Shown here in pieces: positions 51,105 to 63,258 of a stretch of 64,000 bases of DNA. A model generated the notes under the pieces. That model saw only the letters and a program-made list of their open reading frames with translations, had not been told where the DNA came from and did not search any database. The stretch's first letter is position 1. Every line of letters starts with the position of its first letter. The DNA is from Atriophallophorus winterbourni (lineage: Eukaryota > Platyhelminthes > Trematoda > Plagiorchiida > Microphallidae), in assembly GCA_013407085.1 (NCBI GenBank), contig JACCGJ010018213.1:1-64000 (forward strand), written 5' to 3'. The position numbers were made by a program, and so were the translations under genes.

Positions 51105-51345
51105 ATACAGCGGCTCTGTCTGGCAATAAAACTAGCTGTCTACTCCACGTCAGCAATGGTTCAACCAGTTTGCGTTTTCTGATCGACACTGGTGCGGAAG
51201 TCAGAGTTATCCCACCCAAAAATCAGACCGCAAGAACCAATCCCCTTGACTCTCCGAGCGGCAAATAGTACCCGAATTTCCACTTACGGTAAGCGTTCCA
51301 TTTCCGTACATCTAGGTCTACGACGCAATTTTCGATAGATTTTCA
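51105..51345 (+). pseudogene. gypsy aspartic protease remnant
   Basis: LLHVSNGSTSLRFLIDTGAE and VRVIPP. The DTG active-site triad is at 51185-51193. Breaks follow near 51209-51345. Confidence 0.8.
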
Positions 51346-53150
51346 TTGTGACGGATGTAAAAGTGCTGATTTTGGGTGCAGATTTCCTTTCTAATGTTAA
51401 TCTTTCTGTTGATTTGGCTAATCGTAAGCTCATTGACAATTCAACAAAGCTTATTACATTGGGATTATTCTGTAATTCACCCATACAAACAATTCGTGTG
51501 CTTATTCCAGACACATCCTCTACATACAGTTCCCTCGTGACAGAATTTTCTGATATTTTTAAACCTTCATCTTCTACCACTCCTGTTAAACACGATGTCA
51601 AACACAATATTTTGCCCCGCGGTCCGCCTATTTTTAACAAACCTCGCAGATCGGCTCCTAAAAAGCTTGAAGTTGCCAAATGGGAATTTGAGCACATGTT
51701 GGGCTTGGTATCATTCCACCCTCTCATTCTCCCTGAGCTACCCCTCTGCACATGGTTAAATAGAACAAAGCGGACGCCTGGCGCACATGTGGTGATTATC
51801 GTGCCCTAAATCGAGTGACTGTCCCTGATCGTTATCCTATCCCCCACATACACGATTTTGCCCTATCCCTTAAAGCAAATCCTTTTTTACCAAGTTAGTT
51901 CTAGTTCGTGCCTATAATCAGATACCCGTCGCTGAAGAAGACATCCTAAAGACCGCAGTCACCACTCCATTCGGTTTGTTTGAATTTCTAAAAATGCCAT
52001 TTGGCCTACAAAATGCTGCTCAAACATCCCAGAGATTCAGGTTTTTCAAGGTTTGTCTTTTGTTCCTGCGTATATTGATGATGTTCTTATCGCTAGTTTC
52101 CCTCCTACAGAACACGTTGAACACCTGCGTACAGTTTTTCAGCGTTTGTCGCATTACGGCATTATTGTCAATCCTGACAAATGTTTGTTTGGAGTTGCTT
52201 ACTTGGAAATCCTCGGTCAATTTGTCGACAGTTCTGGTATCAAACCTGTGCCACAAAATGGATCAGCCATCAGTGAGTATCCCTGTCCAACTTCCCTTCG
52301 TCATTTGAGGCGTTTTCTCGGTCTTGTGAACTATAATAGGTGGTCCATTTCACATTGCGCTGTTGTATCACAGCCAATGACAGATTTACTACGCGGCAAG
52401 GAGCGCGATTGTAAGATGAATGACAACGCCATCAAGTCGTTCGAATGTTTAAAATCTGCCTTAAACGCAGCTACTTCACTGACGTTCATGTCTACGAGTT
52501 CCAATGCGGAGTTATCACTCGCCACAGACGCCTCTCAAGTAGCAGTCGGTGCAATCCTTCAACAAGTAGTCGACGGTATCACCACACCACTTGCTTTCTT
52601 TTCCCGACGTCTCCAACCAGCGCAAACACGATATAGTACGTTTGACCGTGAATTGTTGGCCATCTATTATGCAATACGTCAATTAGCCATTTGATAGAAG
52701 ATCGCAATTTCACTGTTTGGACAGACCACAAGCCCTTAACATTTGCCCCTGCTGCTCCTTCTGATAAATATTCACCTCGTGAGATCCGACATTTGGACTT
52801 TATTTCCCAATTCACAAGTGATATTAAATATTTGCCTGGAGCGTCCAATACTGTCGCTAATGCATTTTTCCGTATGGAAATTTCTACAGTCCGTCATTTC
52901 CCTTTGGATCTACAGCAGCTAGCCCTTGCTCAACATAACGACCCGGAACTCAAACAGTACGACACATTATCATTTTCTCGTGTTCGACAAATTCCCGTGC
53001 CCAATTCAAACTTGCATATATTGTGTGATTTTTCTACTACCCAACCCTGTCCTCTGGTTCCCGCTTCATTCAGACGAATTGTTTTTGATCAAATCCACGG
53101 TTTATCTCATCCCGGTATCCGCGCTAATCGCAAACATATCATCGATGGTT
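51346..53150 (+). pseudogene. pol: gypsy reverse transcriptase and RNase H remnants
   Basis: VKVLILGADFLSNVNLSVDL and TPVKHDVKHNILPRGPP open the [40 protein letters not shown] and YIDDV (52071-52085) follow in changing frames, then [17 protein letters not shown]. RNase H shows LATDASQVAVGAILQ, FFSRRLQPAQTRYSTFDREL and FTVWTDHKPLTFA. There are at least four frame changes or stops. Confidence 0.88.
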
Positions 53151-53958
53151 TTACCTGACCGAGTATGCATACAGACATTTAATCATGTACTGAATCTTGC
53201 ATCCAGTGTCAACGCAGCAAGCCCAGCGTCATACTATCAGCGCCCCTGGATTAGTTCCTCTACCGCGCGAACGTTTCCAACATGTCCACATCGATCTAGG
53301 AGGTTCCATGACTATTACCAATGGTTTTACATACTTTCTCACTTGTTTTGATCGTTTCACCTGTTGGCCCATAGCTTTTCCTATTCCTGACATTAGTGCG
53401 GAAACGGTGGCGAAAACTTTCCTGCAAAGCTGGATTAACAACTTTAGTGTTCCATCAGCCATAACCACTGGATCCCAATTTCAATCAACCCTGTTTCATG
53501 AGTTAAATAACCATCTTGGTACGAACCACATTAAAACTACAACATATCATCCCTGTGCTAATGGTCTGGTAGAAAGATTTCATCGCCAATTGAAGGTTGC
53601 GTTGATGTCTCATGGAAATACAGAGTATTAGGCAGGGCATTTGTCATTAATTCTTCTCGGTATCCGTACGTCTGTGAAAGAAGATCTTGGATGTTCTGCG
53701 GCTGAGTTACTATATGGCATGACACTTCGTCTCCAAGGTGAGTTGATCGCATCACCTGACTTTCCAATTGACGTTAGCATTCCTCATTACGTCAATTGTT
53801 TACAAAAATTCATGCGTCAATTACGCGTAACTCCTATTAGTTCTAATACCCGTCCTTTTTATCTTCCTGCCGATTTGCGAACATGTGATTTTGTTTTGTT
53901 AGAACGGATCAGGTTCGTAGACCTCTTCAACCTCCCTACACTGGCCCTCTCAAAGTAA
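53080..53958 (+). pseudogene. gypsy integrase remnant
   Basis: The N-terminal zinc motif starts with HGLSHPGIRANRKHII. The catalytic core has [19 protein letters not shown] with the first Asp. In ITTGSQFQ the second Asp is deleted, and [12 protein letters not shown] carries the Glu. A stop follows GNTEY at 53631, after which LLGIRTSVKEDLGCSAAELL continues. Not functional. Confidence 0.88.
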
Positions 53959-54311
53959 TCAGCGGACATGCGAAGTATTTTGTCATCGACAAGAATAGTG
54001 AGCACGACACCGTCAGCATTGATCAAAGTCGCCTATGTTGCGTCTGCTGTCTCTCCCGAACATGACGCTGTTCCCACCAAGATTGAAAGCACTGCTGAGA
54101 CTGCAGGTATTCCATTTCCACCCAGTCCCTCAAATCCAAGTGAACATTCATCAAAGACCACACAGTCTACCCAACCATGTATATACTCATCCTCATCTGT
54201 CCCCAAACTTGACTAACTCGTTTCGATCGTACCCTAAAGTGACCCGCTATCCTAACCGACTTCTCCCCATGACGCTTTTCGAGCGTTTGCAAACTTCTTC
54301 TCCAACGCTCT

Positions 54312-54321
54312 AGGAGGGGAG
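54312..54321 (+). promoter_or_regulatory. Polypurine tract next to 3' LTR
   Basis: AGGAGGGGAG, three bases upstream of the 3' LTR, at the expected position for plus-strand priming. Confidence 0.7.
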
Positions 54322-54324
54322 TAT

Positions 54325-54634
54325 TATAGTGTTTCCAATTTGCATAACTTTTACTGCGCTGGTGTTACTGCTTATGCCGAGTAGCGGTTTATGTACCTAA
54401 TAAGCAAGCAGTTTTTTTGGATGAGACGTGGCGTCACGTATCTCTTGTTCTGTTTTGAGACTAGCTCGATCCACTTTCGTGATTGTGCTGGAGTTAATGT
54501 ATTCTGTGGTTGCGTGATCTAAACTACATGGGAATAGCATTGTGTTTCGACTATAAACTATAAACTGCTAGTGGTAACACTCCTAGTTGCACAATCGTAT
54601 TTATTACTTTATCTCGACTAAGCTTACCACTACA
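54325..54634 (+). repeat. 3' LTR
   Basis: Colinear with 49894-50201, with about 20 substitutions and small T-run length changes. Ends CACTACA. Confidence 0.92.
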
Positions 54635-57050
54635 GCTTCTGATATTATTATGATTAGATCATTTGCTGAAGTAGTGCGTGAAAATGCCACTGCTAGCTTC
54701 GCGTTACAAACAATAAAATCTGATGAGCCTAAATCGGCTCGTCACGGAATAGGGGGTAAATCTCGTAACATCCTGGTGCATAATCAGGTTGAACCCTATG
54801 TACGCGAAGCAAAAACGCCGAAGTCACTTGATCGGAGATGTATATGAAATCGGCACCGTAATGTTGGAATGCACCCAGATGTGCCACTAAAGCGTGTTGA
54901 AGGGCGACAAAAGAAATTCAAGTCACTCTCCATGACTAGTTTCAGTTGAATTTATCCTGTAATCTGATCGTGACCAGTGATTTTCAAGTAACATTGGCTT
55001 GAATGAATCCTACAAAGGGAACGCGTTGTTGTGCCTGACGACAAGAGGGTATCCGAAAGATTGAAGGAAACACTTTATGATGTAACTTATAACAGAATGC
55101 GCTGTTATTCAGAAAAGGATCGTTCTTTATCAATTATAAAAATGACGGACGGGTCTGTGAATGGAAACTTTGGTCATCGTATTGACACTGAAATTCTACA
55201 GCACGTGCTTAGCGACCTTTAAGGCACAGTAGAACTTCAGAACGTTCATGGCGATTCGACCCTCTTAAGCAGCCCACAAAAGGTACTGACTCCTCGGATA
55301 TTACCCCCAAGGATCAAACAGGACTAAGTAAGAATGTTTCGCGAGACATCGTTGACACCTTACTATAAGGAAATTCATGTAGTATCCAGCGGTATGAACT
55401 CTCCATCATATCGCAACAGTTACGACCGGGAGTAATAGCACTGACTGAAACCTGGCTATCTACAACCGATCATATTCCTGACGCAATTTGAAGCAGTTAT
55501 TATGTGGTCAGATATGATAGACCAGGTGCACTCAACGGAAGTGTTGTTGCTATCTTCCTCAAGCTAACTCTTCGAACTTCTGATTTGAACGTTAGGCTTG
55601 ACACGCACAACTTCCAACTTTGCTCATGTCTCATTTAATCTTACAAGCAATCTATGGGTATATCATGCGCTTTTATGAGCCCTCAATCAGGATTGCAGGA
55701 CTTGCATAGTTTGCTTGACAATCTCATTTTCCTGCGCACACTTGAGTCCCAATTTCTTATAGTTGACGATTTTAACCTACCACATATATCTTGGCCGAAC
55801 CAATGCTGTTCATCAGATACGATGTCTAGGGACATCAACAAATGAACTCACATACATGCCATGAGTCAACATGTGAATGAGCCCACAAGGTTCCGTCAGG
55901 GCTGCTTACATTCGATCCCGGATCTCGTTATCTCTTTAATCGAAGAGATGGTTCGACAGGTCGATTATCTCACTTCGCCAGGAGAAAGTGACCATGTTGT
56001 GATAAGCTTACAACTAGATTCAGGTTTGACTAACCTGCGATGCGACGGGTGATAAGAATGCGGGAAAGTGCCTGGAAAACTTACAAAGCTACTGATGCAC
56101 AACGGTCCTGGACCAGGTATAAAATAGTTCGGAATAATACTGTGGAAATCCAACGCAAGGCAAAACGTGACTTCGAATAACCGTTGGCACGCAATATAAA
56201 GCAGCACTCAAAGCGTTACTATAGTTATACCTAATCCAAATGCTAAACGCGCGATTGGAATGGCAACCTCCAGCTGGAAAACGGACCCCAAATATTCTCA
56301 TATTCAGAAAAGGCTTCGTTATTTTCCAAAAAATCCAATCTGTACAGATGCTTGCCCGCCAAGCAGGTCAGCGTAACGTCATTCATCAAAAATCCAGTTA
56401 TCGTTACTTCACTCGATGAGTTATTCTTCACTGACGATGAGGTTGAACTTGCTTTTGAAGCAACTAACCCACATAAATCTGCTGGCCCAGACGACATCAC
56501 CATCAAATTATAAATAACCTGACCTCAATACTAGCAGAACCCGTGGGTCTTTTCAACGCTTCCATGCGGCATGGATTACTTCCGAAAATGTGAAAGCTGT
56601 GTGATGTTATCCCAATATGTAAAGGTAGCAGTCGATCCTAAGCTTGAAGTTATATACCTTCAAGTCTTACCAGTATCATTTGTAAAATCCTGGAGTGACT
56701 TATTAGGGATAGAAACTGTCTCCATCTAGTTGATTGCTTGTTGCTGAAACTGCTCAACATGGCTTCCTTAAAGGGAAGTCATGCGTAACAAACCTCTTAT
56801 GTTTTGTAAATGAGGTCACCATGAGGCTAGATAAAGGCCAACAATTTGACGTTTTTACTTGAACTTTTGTAAGGCCTTTGATTCGGTAAACCACAGATTG
56901 CTTGCCACAAAACTTGGTTATATGGGTATCGATGGTCTTCTAAGGAACTGCATAGTAGGCATCTTAAGCAATAGATACTTTCGCGTCATGATAGGCAGTA
57001 TGTATTTCTCGAAATTAAAAGTTCTTAGTGCAGAACCGCAGGGTTCAGTA

Positions 57051-59690
57051 CTCCAACTTCGGGAGGAACAATCTCTCCCACAGCGCTTGCAACGATGGTC
57101 AGAACTCGGTTGATGGCTGTTAGTTGCACGCCGGCAGCGTGATCTACGTTCAGCAGCCAAGAGTTGTATCTGCTCCTACTCAGCTTGCTGACGACGTTAT
57201 ACACATTTTCTCCAATAGGACCGGTCAAGAACAAGTTCTTCCCAACTCGCGGGGTCAAAGCCAAAATCTTTCATATCTCTTTTGCAAACGTCTTTGTACC
57301 GCAAGTTCGGTCTGCCAAATGGTGGAGTTCCTGATTTCAACTCATCATAGAGTAGATCTTTAGAAATTTTCTAATATGTAAACCTGGCCAATCCACCGCA
57401 GGTAGCGCTGCTGAGGGTGAACATACTCTGTACACCAGCTTATGAAAGCACTTCAGCATTAGTCACTTTGTCCATCCACGATATGTTCAAGATACGACGG
57501 GTGCTTCGTAGATGGGAAGCATTCAGCTTCCATTCGTGTCTTGCGTTGGTGGTCCAGGATCACTACAGTACAGTAAAGCATTTAGTACGCACGCGCTGTA
57601 TACTATTATCTTTGTCTTTACAGTCAACTTGCGGTTACCCAAAACATGCGAGTTCAATCAGGGACATAATGACAGATTCTCTGCTAATCCGCCTATCAAT
57701 CTACGTGTCTACTAACAGGTTATCAGCAATAGTTGAAGCAAGATTTGTGAAATGATAAACTGATAAACGGACAGTTTTCACCAGTGATGATTGGAGGCGA
57801 TAAAATCCCTCGGCCGAGAAAATTGGTCTTGCTCATGCTAATTGTTATCAAAAAGTCTTTGCATGCCGACGAAAAACAGTCCATTAGCGACTGGCGGTGT
57901 TCTTGGGAGTGAGCAATAAAGGCGGCATCGTCAGCAAACTGCAGGTCACAGATTATAACATCCCGTGCCTTTGTTCGTGCTCTTAAACGGTTCAGGTTAG
58001 GAAACTTGCTATCACTTGGCGTGCGTGGGTAAATACCTCCTGTTCTCGTCCTAAAAGTGTGCTTCAGTAGCAGAGCATAGAAAATACCGAACAGCTTCTG
58101 AACAGAAACCGTTAAAATGGACTGAGCCCTTCATGCCTGAGTAGAACGAAATAACTTGTTTGAACAATGTTGGGGGGGCAACCTATGCGATCAAGCATTT
58201 CGAAAAGACCCTCCCTGCTGACGTAGTCGGATGCGTTCGTTAAATCAATAAAAACAGCGTATAATGGCAAACACTGTTCCCGACACTTTTCTTAAAATAA
58301 TCGCAGGAAGAAAATCATGTCAACGGTTGATCTTCCCCTGTGGAACCACATTGAGATTCAGAGTAAAATCTATCAACCAAAAATTATAGCAGGATCAGTG
58401 AGACTTTAGCAAACAATTTGTTTACAACACTTAGAACGGAGATTCCTGTTTATTTGTTGCAGTCGCCTCTATCACCTTTATTTTAAATAGCGTGATAATC
58501 ACTCAATATCACTACAAATGTTTTATTTGCACGTTTTTGTGGACTACTTTGAGGTTATGATTAAAACGTCTTTTTCAGCAGTTGTCGCATAGAGCGTGAA
58601 CGTTGTTAAACGTGATGGTAGTAGTATTGCAATTTAGATTTAGAGTTCAAATCCTTTCGCTCCCGCTGCTGCTCGGTTCTGCTGCTCTGTTTCGCATGAC
58701 AAACCAAACTCCGTACAGTTGAGGCTCATCAGAACCCCTTACATTCGAGAAATGTGTAATCTTTTTCTGTTAGCCTAACAGTGTCTGGTAATCGCGTCTC
58801 TTGCATGGCAGCCCTGTTGACCTTCAACCTCTTTATCTCGTTGTTAATCACAGCTGATTTTCTTACGCCACTGATATTCGAGACGTAGTCACTTTATCCT
58901 GGAAGCATGGACTGGACGTTCCAGGTTCCCGGTTTCGGAACTGATCTTTCTTGTTTTGTATTTGGTTATGCTGGTGCGGAAAAATACATTCTGCTAATCG
59001 GTTGATTCCTAATCCCCATGTACTTAATGAGTATAGCATACGGCACCTTATTTACTGGGGGCTGGCAGATTGAGGCGGGTGGTAGCCGTACAAAGCGACC
59101 TGGAAATCTTTCTAAACGTCGGAAGCAGCCCCAGACGCGGAGCTTTACGCCGTTCGACCCATAGCTTCAAACCTGTATCTACTGCTTCCAGTGTTATAAT
59201 CTGTAGAAGCGAAATGGAGCGTCTTATCCATTGGTGCGTTGAGATGAACGCCTGGGAAGTTCAATATAGAGAACTAGCTGTTTCCAATGGAGCAAGTGTT
59301 CCCTTTCCACGGAATCACTGAAACCGAAGGAACAGTGAGGCTTATACGTTTGGACAACGATGCCGTCGCAGGAGTTGTCAGGACGAAGTAGAATAAAACC
59401 TTGGACTGCCTAATGGAACTCCGGCTACTGAATTGTCTTCGAGATTGACTCCTGGAGCCTTTTCAGTGATTAAATGTAGTCACGAGGCAGTTGATGTTTG
59501 ATATTAGGGTTTCCCTTCCTTAATTAGACCGCCTTCGGGGACTTACAAGCTACACCTGCGCGAAGCATGCTGGTTTTAAGGCACCAATCAGCCGCCTCTT
59601 GTCAGTAGGAGCAATTCCGCGGGGTCACACCGGACCACGTGTGCAGGCAAGGAGCGGGACTTGGTTGTCAGAAACTATATTAGACGCGCA
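57051..59690 (-). mobile_element. RTE-like LINE copy B: endonuclease, RT and post-RT region, decayed
   Basis: Minus-strand pieces in order from 59690: 5' region; endonuclease start AMQETRLPDTVRLTEKDYTF (about 58750-58815); RT with FIDLTNASDYVSREGLFEML; DLQFADDAAFIAH (about 57910-57950); the post-RT block (ARHEWKLNASHLRSTRRILN ISWMDKVTNAEVL) near 57450-57540; then CKRCGRDCSSRS at the 3' truncation point. Many stops. It interrupts CR1-like copy 2 within PQGSVL. Confidence 0.88.
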
Positions 59691-60512
59691 CCATTAGAGA
59701 AGTTATGGAATTAAAATCTTGACTCCATACCCGCCAGGCCGTGATAACCTTAAAACCGGACTAGATGGTATACTTGAGATAAATGGGGTGCCGAAAGTTG
59801 GTGACTTAGTCATAGATGTTTTAATGTTTAAATGGGCTTATCAATGTGCAGGTGCTGCACAACGCGCTAGAAGCGAGTGTTTTCGCATTAAAACAGTTTT
59901 ATCCTGCAGGCTCCCGGAGGTTTTCATACCATTATCCAAAGCAGTCGTGAGACCGCATCTCAAATATTGCGTTCAAGCATGGACACCTTATTTGGAAAAA
60001 GATATTGCTAAGCTTGAATGTGTTTAGCATCTATATGTTCGTATGACTGAAGGGTAATCAGCTAGGTTTTGTGTGGAATGATTGCCTAGTCACTGAATAG
60101 AAGGCGTCTACGTGTCTACATGACTAAAGCCTTCTCAATAATGACAGTTTTCAGTACTGTCCATCCAAGTGAAATGTATGCTCTGGCGCCAAATGTAGGT
60201 ACTTGAACCCACCCATTAAAACTGGCCAAGCGACATGTCACGTCAAATGCTTGTAGGTACTTCTTTAGTGAAAGGGTAGTAAATTAGACTAATCGTCTTC
60301 CCCAAAACGTTGTTTGTTATACTTCGGTAGTTGGTTTCCAGGAGGGACTCGACTCTGTGCGTCCTTCATTATTTCCTGATTTTTATGCGTAATTAAATAG
60401 TTGGTATGATCTTCACGTTGTTTTCGAAACGCACTAATGTCTGTCCTCACCTATTAGTAAGAAAACATTTTCTGTTGGGTTCCAGATCAATCTAATTTAT
60501 TTAAGTCTATTC

Positions 60513-60774
60513 TCCCTTCGGCGTCGGCGTATACGGGGTGACCTAATAGAAACTGTCAAAATCCTGAAAGGCTTAGGCGATGAGGGTTGTCAAATCCTGT
60601 TCTCTCGAGCGATCAACCCTTTAACTAGAGGACATAAGTGGAAGCTGGCGAAAAACCACAGCCGCCTGAATATTAGGCAACACTTTTCCAGTGAAAGAGT
60701 GCTAAGCTTCTGGAACAAGGTGGCTGAGGAACTAATCGCTTGCACATCAGTAGGTGCATTTAAATGGGTTTAGA
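60513..60774 (+). pseudogene. CR1 copy 2 ORF2 C-terminal segment
   Basis: An open stretch without an ATG: LRRRRIRGDLIETVKILKGL, SRLNIRQHFSSERVLSFWNK and VAEELIACTSVGAFKW, then TAG. It corresponds to RYRRLRGDLIFTFRAL in copy 1 and matches the closing R..F...R....WN.LP.....S...FK pattern of CR1-like ORF2. Confidence 0.85.
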
Positions 60775-61232
60775 TGCCTTGTGGCATGAGCTTTTATCAG
60801 ACATTTTTCCATGAATATAAAGTTTGCCTGACGACGGAATTGTCATTTTTTGTTCATTTTGAGTTTATATGGTCTTTGGCACGATTTAAAAAGAAACAAA
60901 AAATCCTGTTAAATAATTCCTCGTTTTAAATCTCATGTTTTAAATGTACGCATCAATTTTCCATAGCTAACCTCTTACCGGCTTATTAAATAGGAACAGT
61001 TCGGTTTTACCTTCTGAACCAAACTGTACCTACGCGTGCAAGTTTGAGCAAACTATGGAATATTCGACTGATTTTACGACTACTCGAAAGAGCTCGAACC
61101 TCTACTTCGCTTGACACCTTGAACCACTAAATCAAATCCAATTTCGATGACCTACGCGGCATTTTACTCATACTACACTAGGCGCAATTTTTCACTCAAT
61201 TCGTTCAATTAGTTTGTCGTGAGAAGGTTCAT

Positions 61233-62189
61233 ATGAAGTGCGATACTACTTTGACCGTCAGTGCCCTTACTGTTTTCAATGAATACGAAATTCCAGGAGT
61301 TTGCTACATCTGTCAGATATGCAGATTTCAATCGAGAAATTGTACGGAGACAACTGTGAGCTCACAGACCGACGCGGATATGAACATTTTATGTTTAGAG
61401 AGTAATGTACAAAGAATCGAAGGTCTGCTAAACGAGCTACTGATTGGTAAACTCGGATCTAGAGCAGATTGTGAACATCATGTCTCTTTCTTGGTTATAG
61501 AAAGGCAGCAAACCGAAAAAGGTGATGATCAACCTGTACACAATCGCCCACATAATTCGAAACACTTTTCTGACGCGAACTCCTCTGTCACTAAAATGGT
61601 TATGAAGACCAAGATCCCTGCTTATCGGGATGTTCCGCTCAAACAATCGGTTTTAACACCTAATGTTGCCGACCCAAAGATAGCAAAAAATCTCTCTGTA
61701 ATCTGTACCAGCATACAGGAGTCTAACGAGACACTTCTGGCGAATAGACAACAATACGACCTAGAACAATGGTCCAAACGTTTTACGTTAATGGGGTTAG
61801 GAACGATAAAACCTTTAGCTGTGACACGTTTGGCTCACCACCAAAGCTCCCCACACTTCGGCGGAGCGCGGCTACTAAAAGTAACACTAAACAGTGAGAG
61901 CGATATGGAGATTATTCTTTTGAATTCTTACTTGTTACGTGACATACCTACGTGCAATGCTCGTATCTACGCCGATATAACCTGGTGGGAAAAAGGAGGC
62001 GGAGACGTCCGTAAGAAAATCAATGAGCGCAGTCTGATCCTCCTAGGCGTTCCAGAGGCTTCCAGTACAACAGAGGCCGCGAAACAACAACAACACGACT
62101 ACAAACGGTGGTTATACGTTGCAGAAGCGATTGAAGCACGCGAAAGTGTTGTCGTAAATACCTTCAGGATACCGAGGTCATCAAACTAA
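61233..62189 (+). CDS. CR1-like LINE copy 3, ORF1 protein (intact frame)
   Basis: A 318-codon frame. The N-terminus has a Cys cluster (CYICQICRFQSRNC, residues 24-37), as in CR1-type ORF1 zinc-finger regions. The middle contains ARLLKVTLNSESDMEIILLN and NSYLLRDIP, the RNA-binding fold region of ORF1. NERSLILLGVPEASS and VVNTFRIPR then follow, which normally precede the ARLLKV block. The order suggests an internal duplication or rearrangement. Downstream degenerate PPLKLTF..AM and IPNDLRLS fragments fit a second copy of the same block. Probable role is nucleic-acid binding during retrotransposition. Confidence 0.7.
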   Translation: MKCDTTLTVSALTVFNEYEIPGVCYICQICRFQSRNCTETTVSSQTDADMNILCLESNVQRIEGLLNELLIGKLGSRADCEHHVSFLVIERQQTEKGDDQPVHNRPHNSKHFSDANSSVTKMVMKTKIPAYRDVPLKQSVLTPNVADPKIAKNLSVICTSIQESNETLLANRQQYDLEQWSKRFTLMGLGTIKPLAVTRLAHHQSSPHFGGARLLKVTLNSESDMEIILLNSYLLRDIPTCNARIYADITWWEKGGGDVRKKINERSLILLGVPEASSTTEAAKQQQHDYKRWLYVAEAIEARESVVVNTFRIPRSSN

Positions 62190-62379
62190 AAAGGCGATAG
62201 ACCACCCCCTTTAAAACTCACTTTCTTAACTTCTGCTATGACAGCTTTTGTCAGACAAAATTAGAAAATACACAGGAAAAATATCCCAAATGACCTCAGA
62301 CTCAGCATACCGAAGGCTGCCTCCAAAACGCAAGCTGCAGCAACGCTGTGCGAAGACACGGACGGACTAAACTCGGAAG

Positions 62380-63258
62380 TTGTTTCAAAAACTGCAATGG
62401 TCCGGCTCTCACGGGGTCGGAAATGCAATCATTATTCGCATAGGCTCGCTACACACGAAAACCACTGTTAAATGCCTATGCACAAATGCACAGTGCTTGC
62501 GAAACAAAATCGCCGAATTATCGCATTTTAACGCTCAGTTTTCTGCTGACATCATTGTTGTTACCGAAACATGGTTTCACGATCAGGTGAACGATTGCGA
62601 GCTGGCACTTCCCAACATGATCCTACTCCGACAAAACCGTTCAAGATCAGGTGGTGGAGTTGCTTTGTATTATAACGAACGTCTTCAATGCACAGCTGTA
62701 CCTGACACAAGGTTTGAGCTAGAGGACACCATGTGGTGTAGCCTTCGCTTGAAAACTGGAGAGAACTGTATGCTTGGTGTGATCTACCGCTCACCCAACT
62801 CTTCCGATGCCCACAATAAAACGTTGTTACAAATGATGCGCAACGCTGGAAACCTTACAGAATGCCAATTGTTAATAATGGGTGATTTTAACCTCCCACA
62901 TCTCTACACCAAAAGTATGCATACTCAGCAATCCCTTGAGTACAAATTCCGTGAGATAATCACTTTCACTCCCCTATACAACGATGTCCATTCATTCACT
63001 CGACTAAGCGGCCTCAATGAATCATCAATTCTAGATCTGGTTTTAACCTCCGAAGCAACAGAGTGGAGTCAATGCAGTATCATAGTCCTTTGTGGCTGGG
63101 TGACCATCTTTCGTTGTCCATCGAATTCGTGTGCAACGCCAGAAGGGCGTCGGGCGACGTTAAGTTCATCAGGAGAGACTATTACTTCGGCTCTCGCGGT
63201 GCCATTACGATTATGGAGGAAAAACATCTCGATCTTACGAATGCTGATAAATAAATAA
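62380..63258 (+). pseudogene. CR1-like LINE copy 3, ORF2 endonuclease (no RT)
   Basis: An APE-type endonuclease with NAQCLRNKIAEL, VVTETWFHDQ, GVIYRSPNSS, MGDFNLPH and SILDLVLTSE in one frame to about 63060. A frameshift then follows; the other frame continues SMQYHSPLWLGDHLSLSIEF (the SDH motif changed to GDH) to a stop near 63252. The RT is absent, so the copy is 3'-truncated. Confidence 0.85.

Larger units (their letters stand above)
49894..54634 (+). mobile_element. Ty3/gypsy LTR retrotransposon, CsRn1-type, complete structure but inactivated
   Basis: Two about 309-bp LTRs enclose gag, zinc knuckle, protease, RT, RNase H and integrase in Ty3/gypsy order. The target duplication is GCTT (49890-49893 and 54635-54638). 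Multiple frameshifts and stops break pol, and the second catalytic Asp of integrase is absent. About 20 substitutions separate the LTRs by eye, so the insertion is not recent. It sits inside the ORF1 of CR1-like copy 2. Confidence 0.93.
49695..60790 (+). mobile_element. CR1-like LINE copy 2, split by a Ty3/gypsy element and an RTE-like LINE
   Basis: Pieces in order. ORF1 has a PHD-like stretch (CKRWAHPNCLGI, W..SSECQ) up to 49893, continuing at 54635 with IIMIRSFAEVVRENATASFA. The endonuclease is at about 55370-56040 (ALTETWLSTTDH, DDFNLPHISWPNQ, PGESDHVVISL). The RT starts with QHGFLKGKSCVTNL, FCKAFDSVNHRLL and AEPQGSVL, ending at 57050. After the RTE-like copy it resumes with LEINGVPKVGDLVIDVL, RPHLKYCVQAWTPYLEKDIA and a C-terminal open stretch to 60774. 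Roughly the YINDI/FADD segment is missing. It is a dead copy. Confidence 0.85.
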
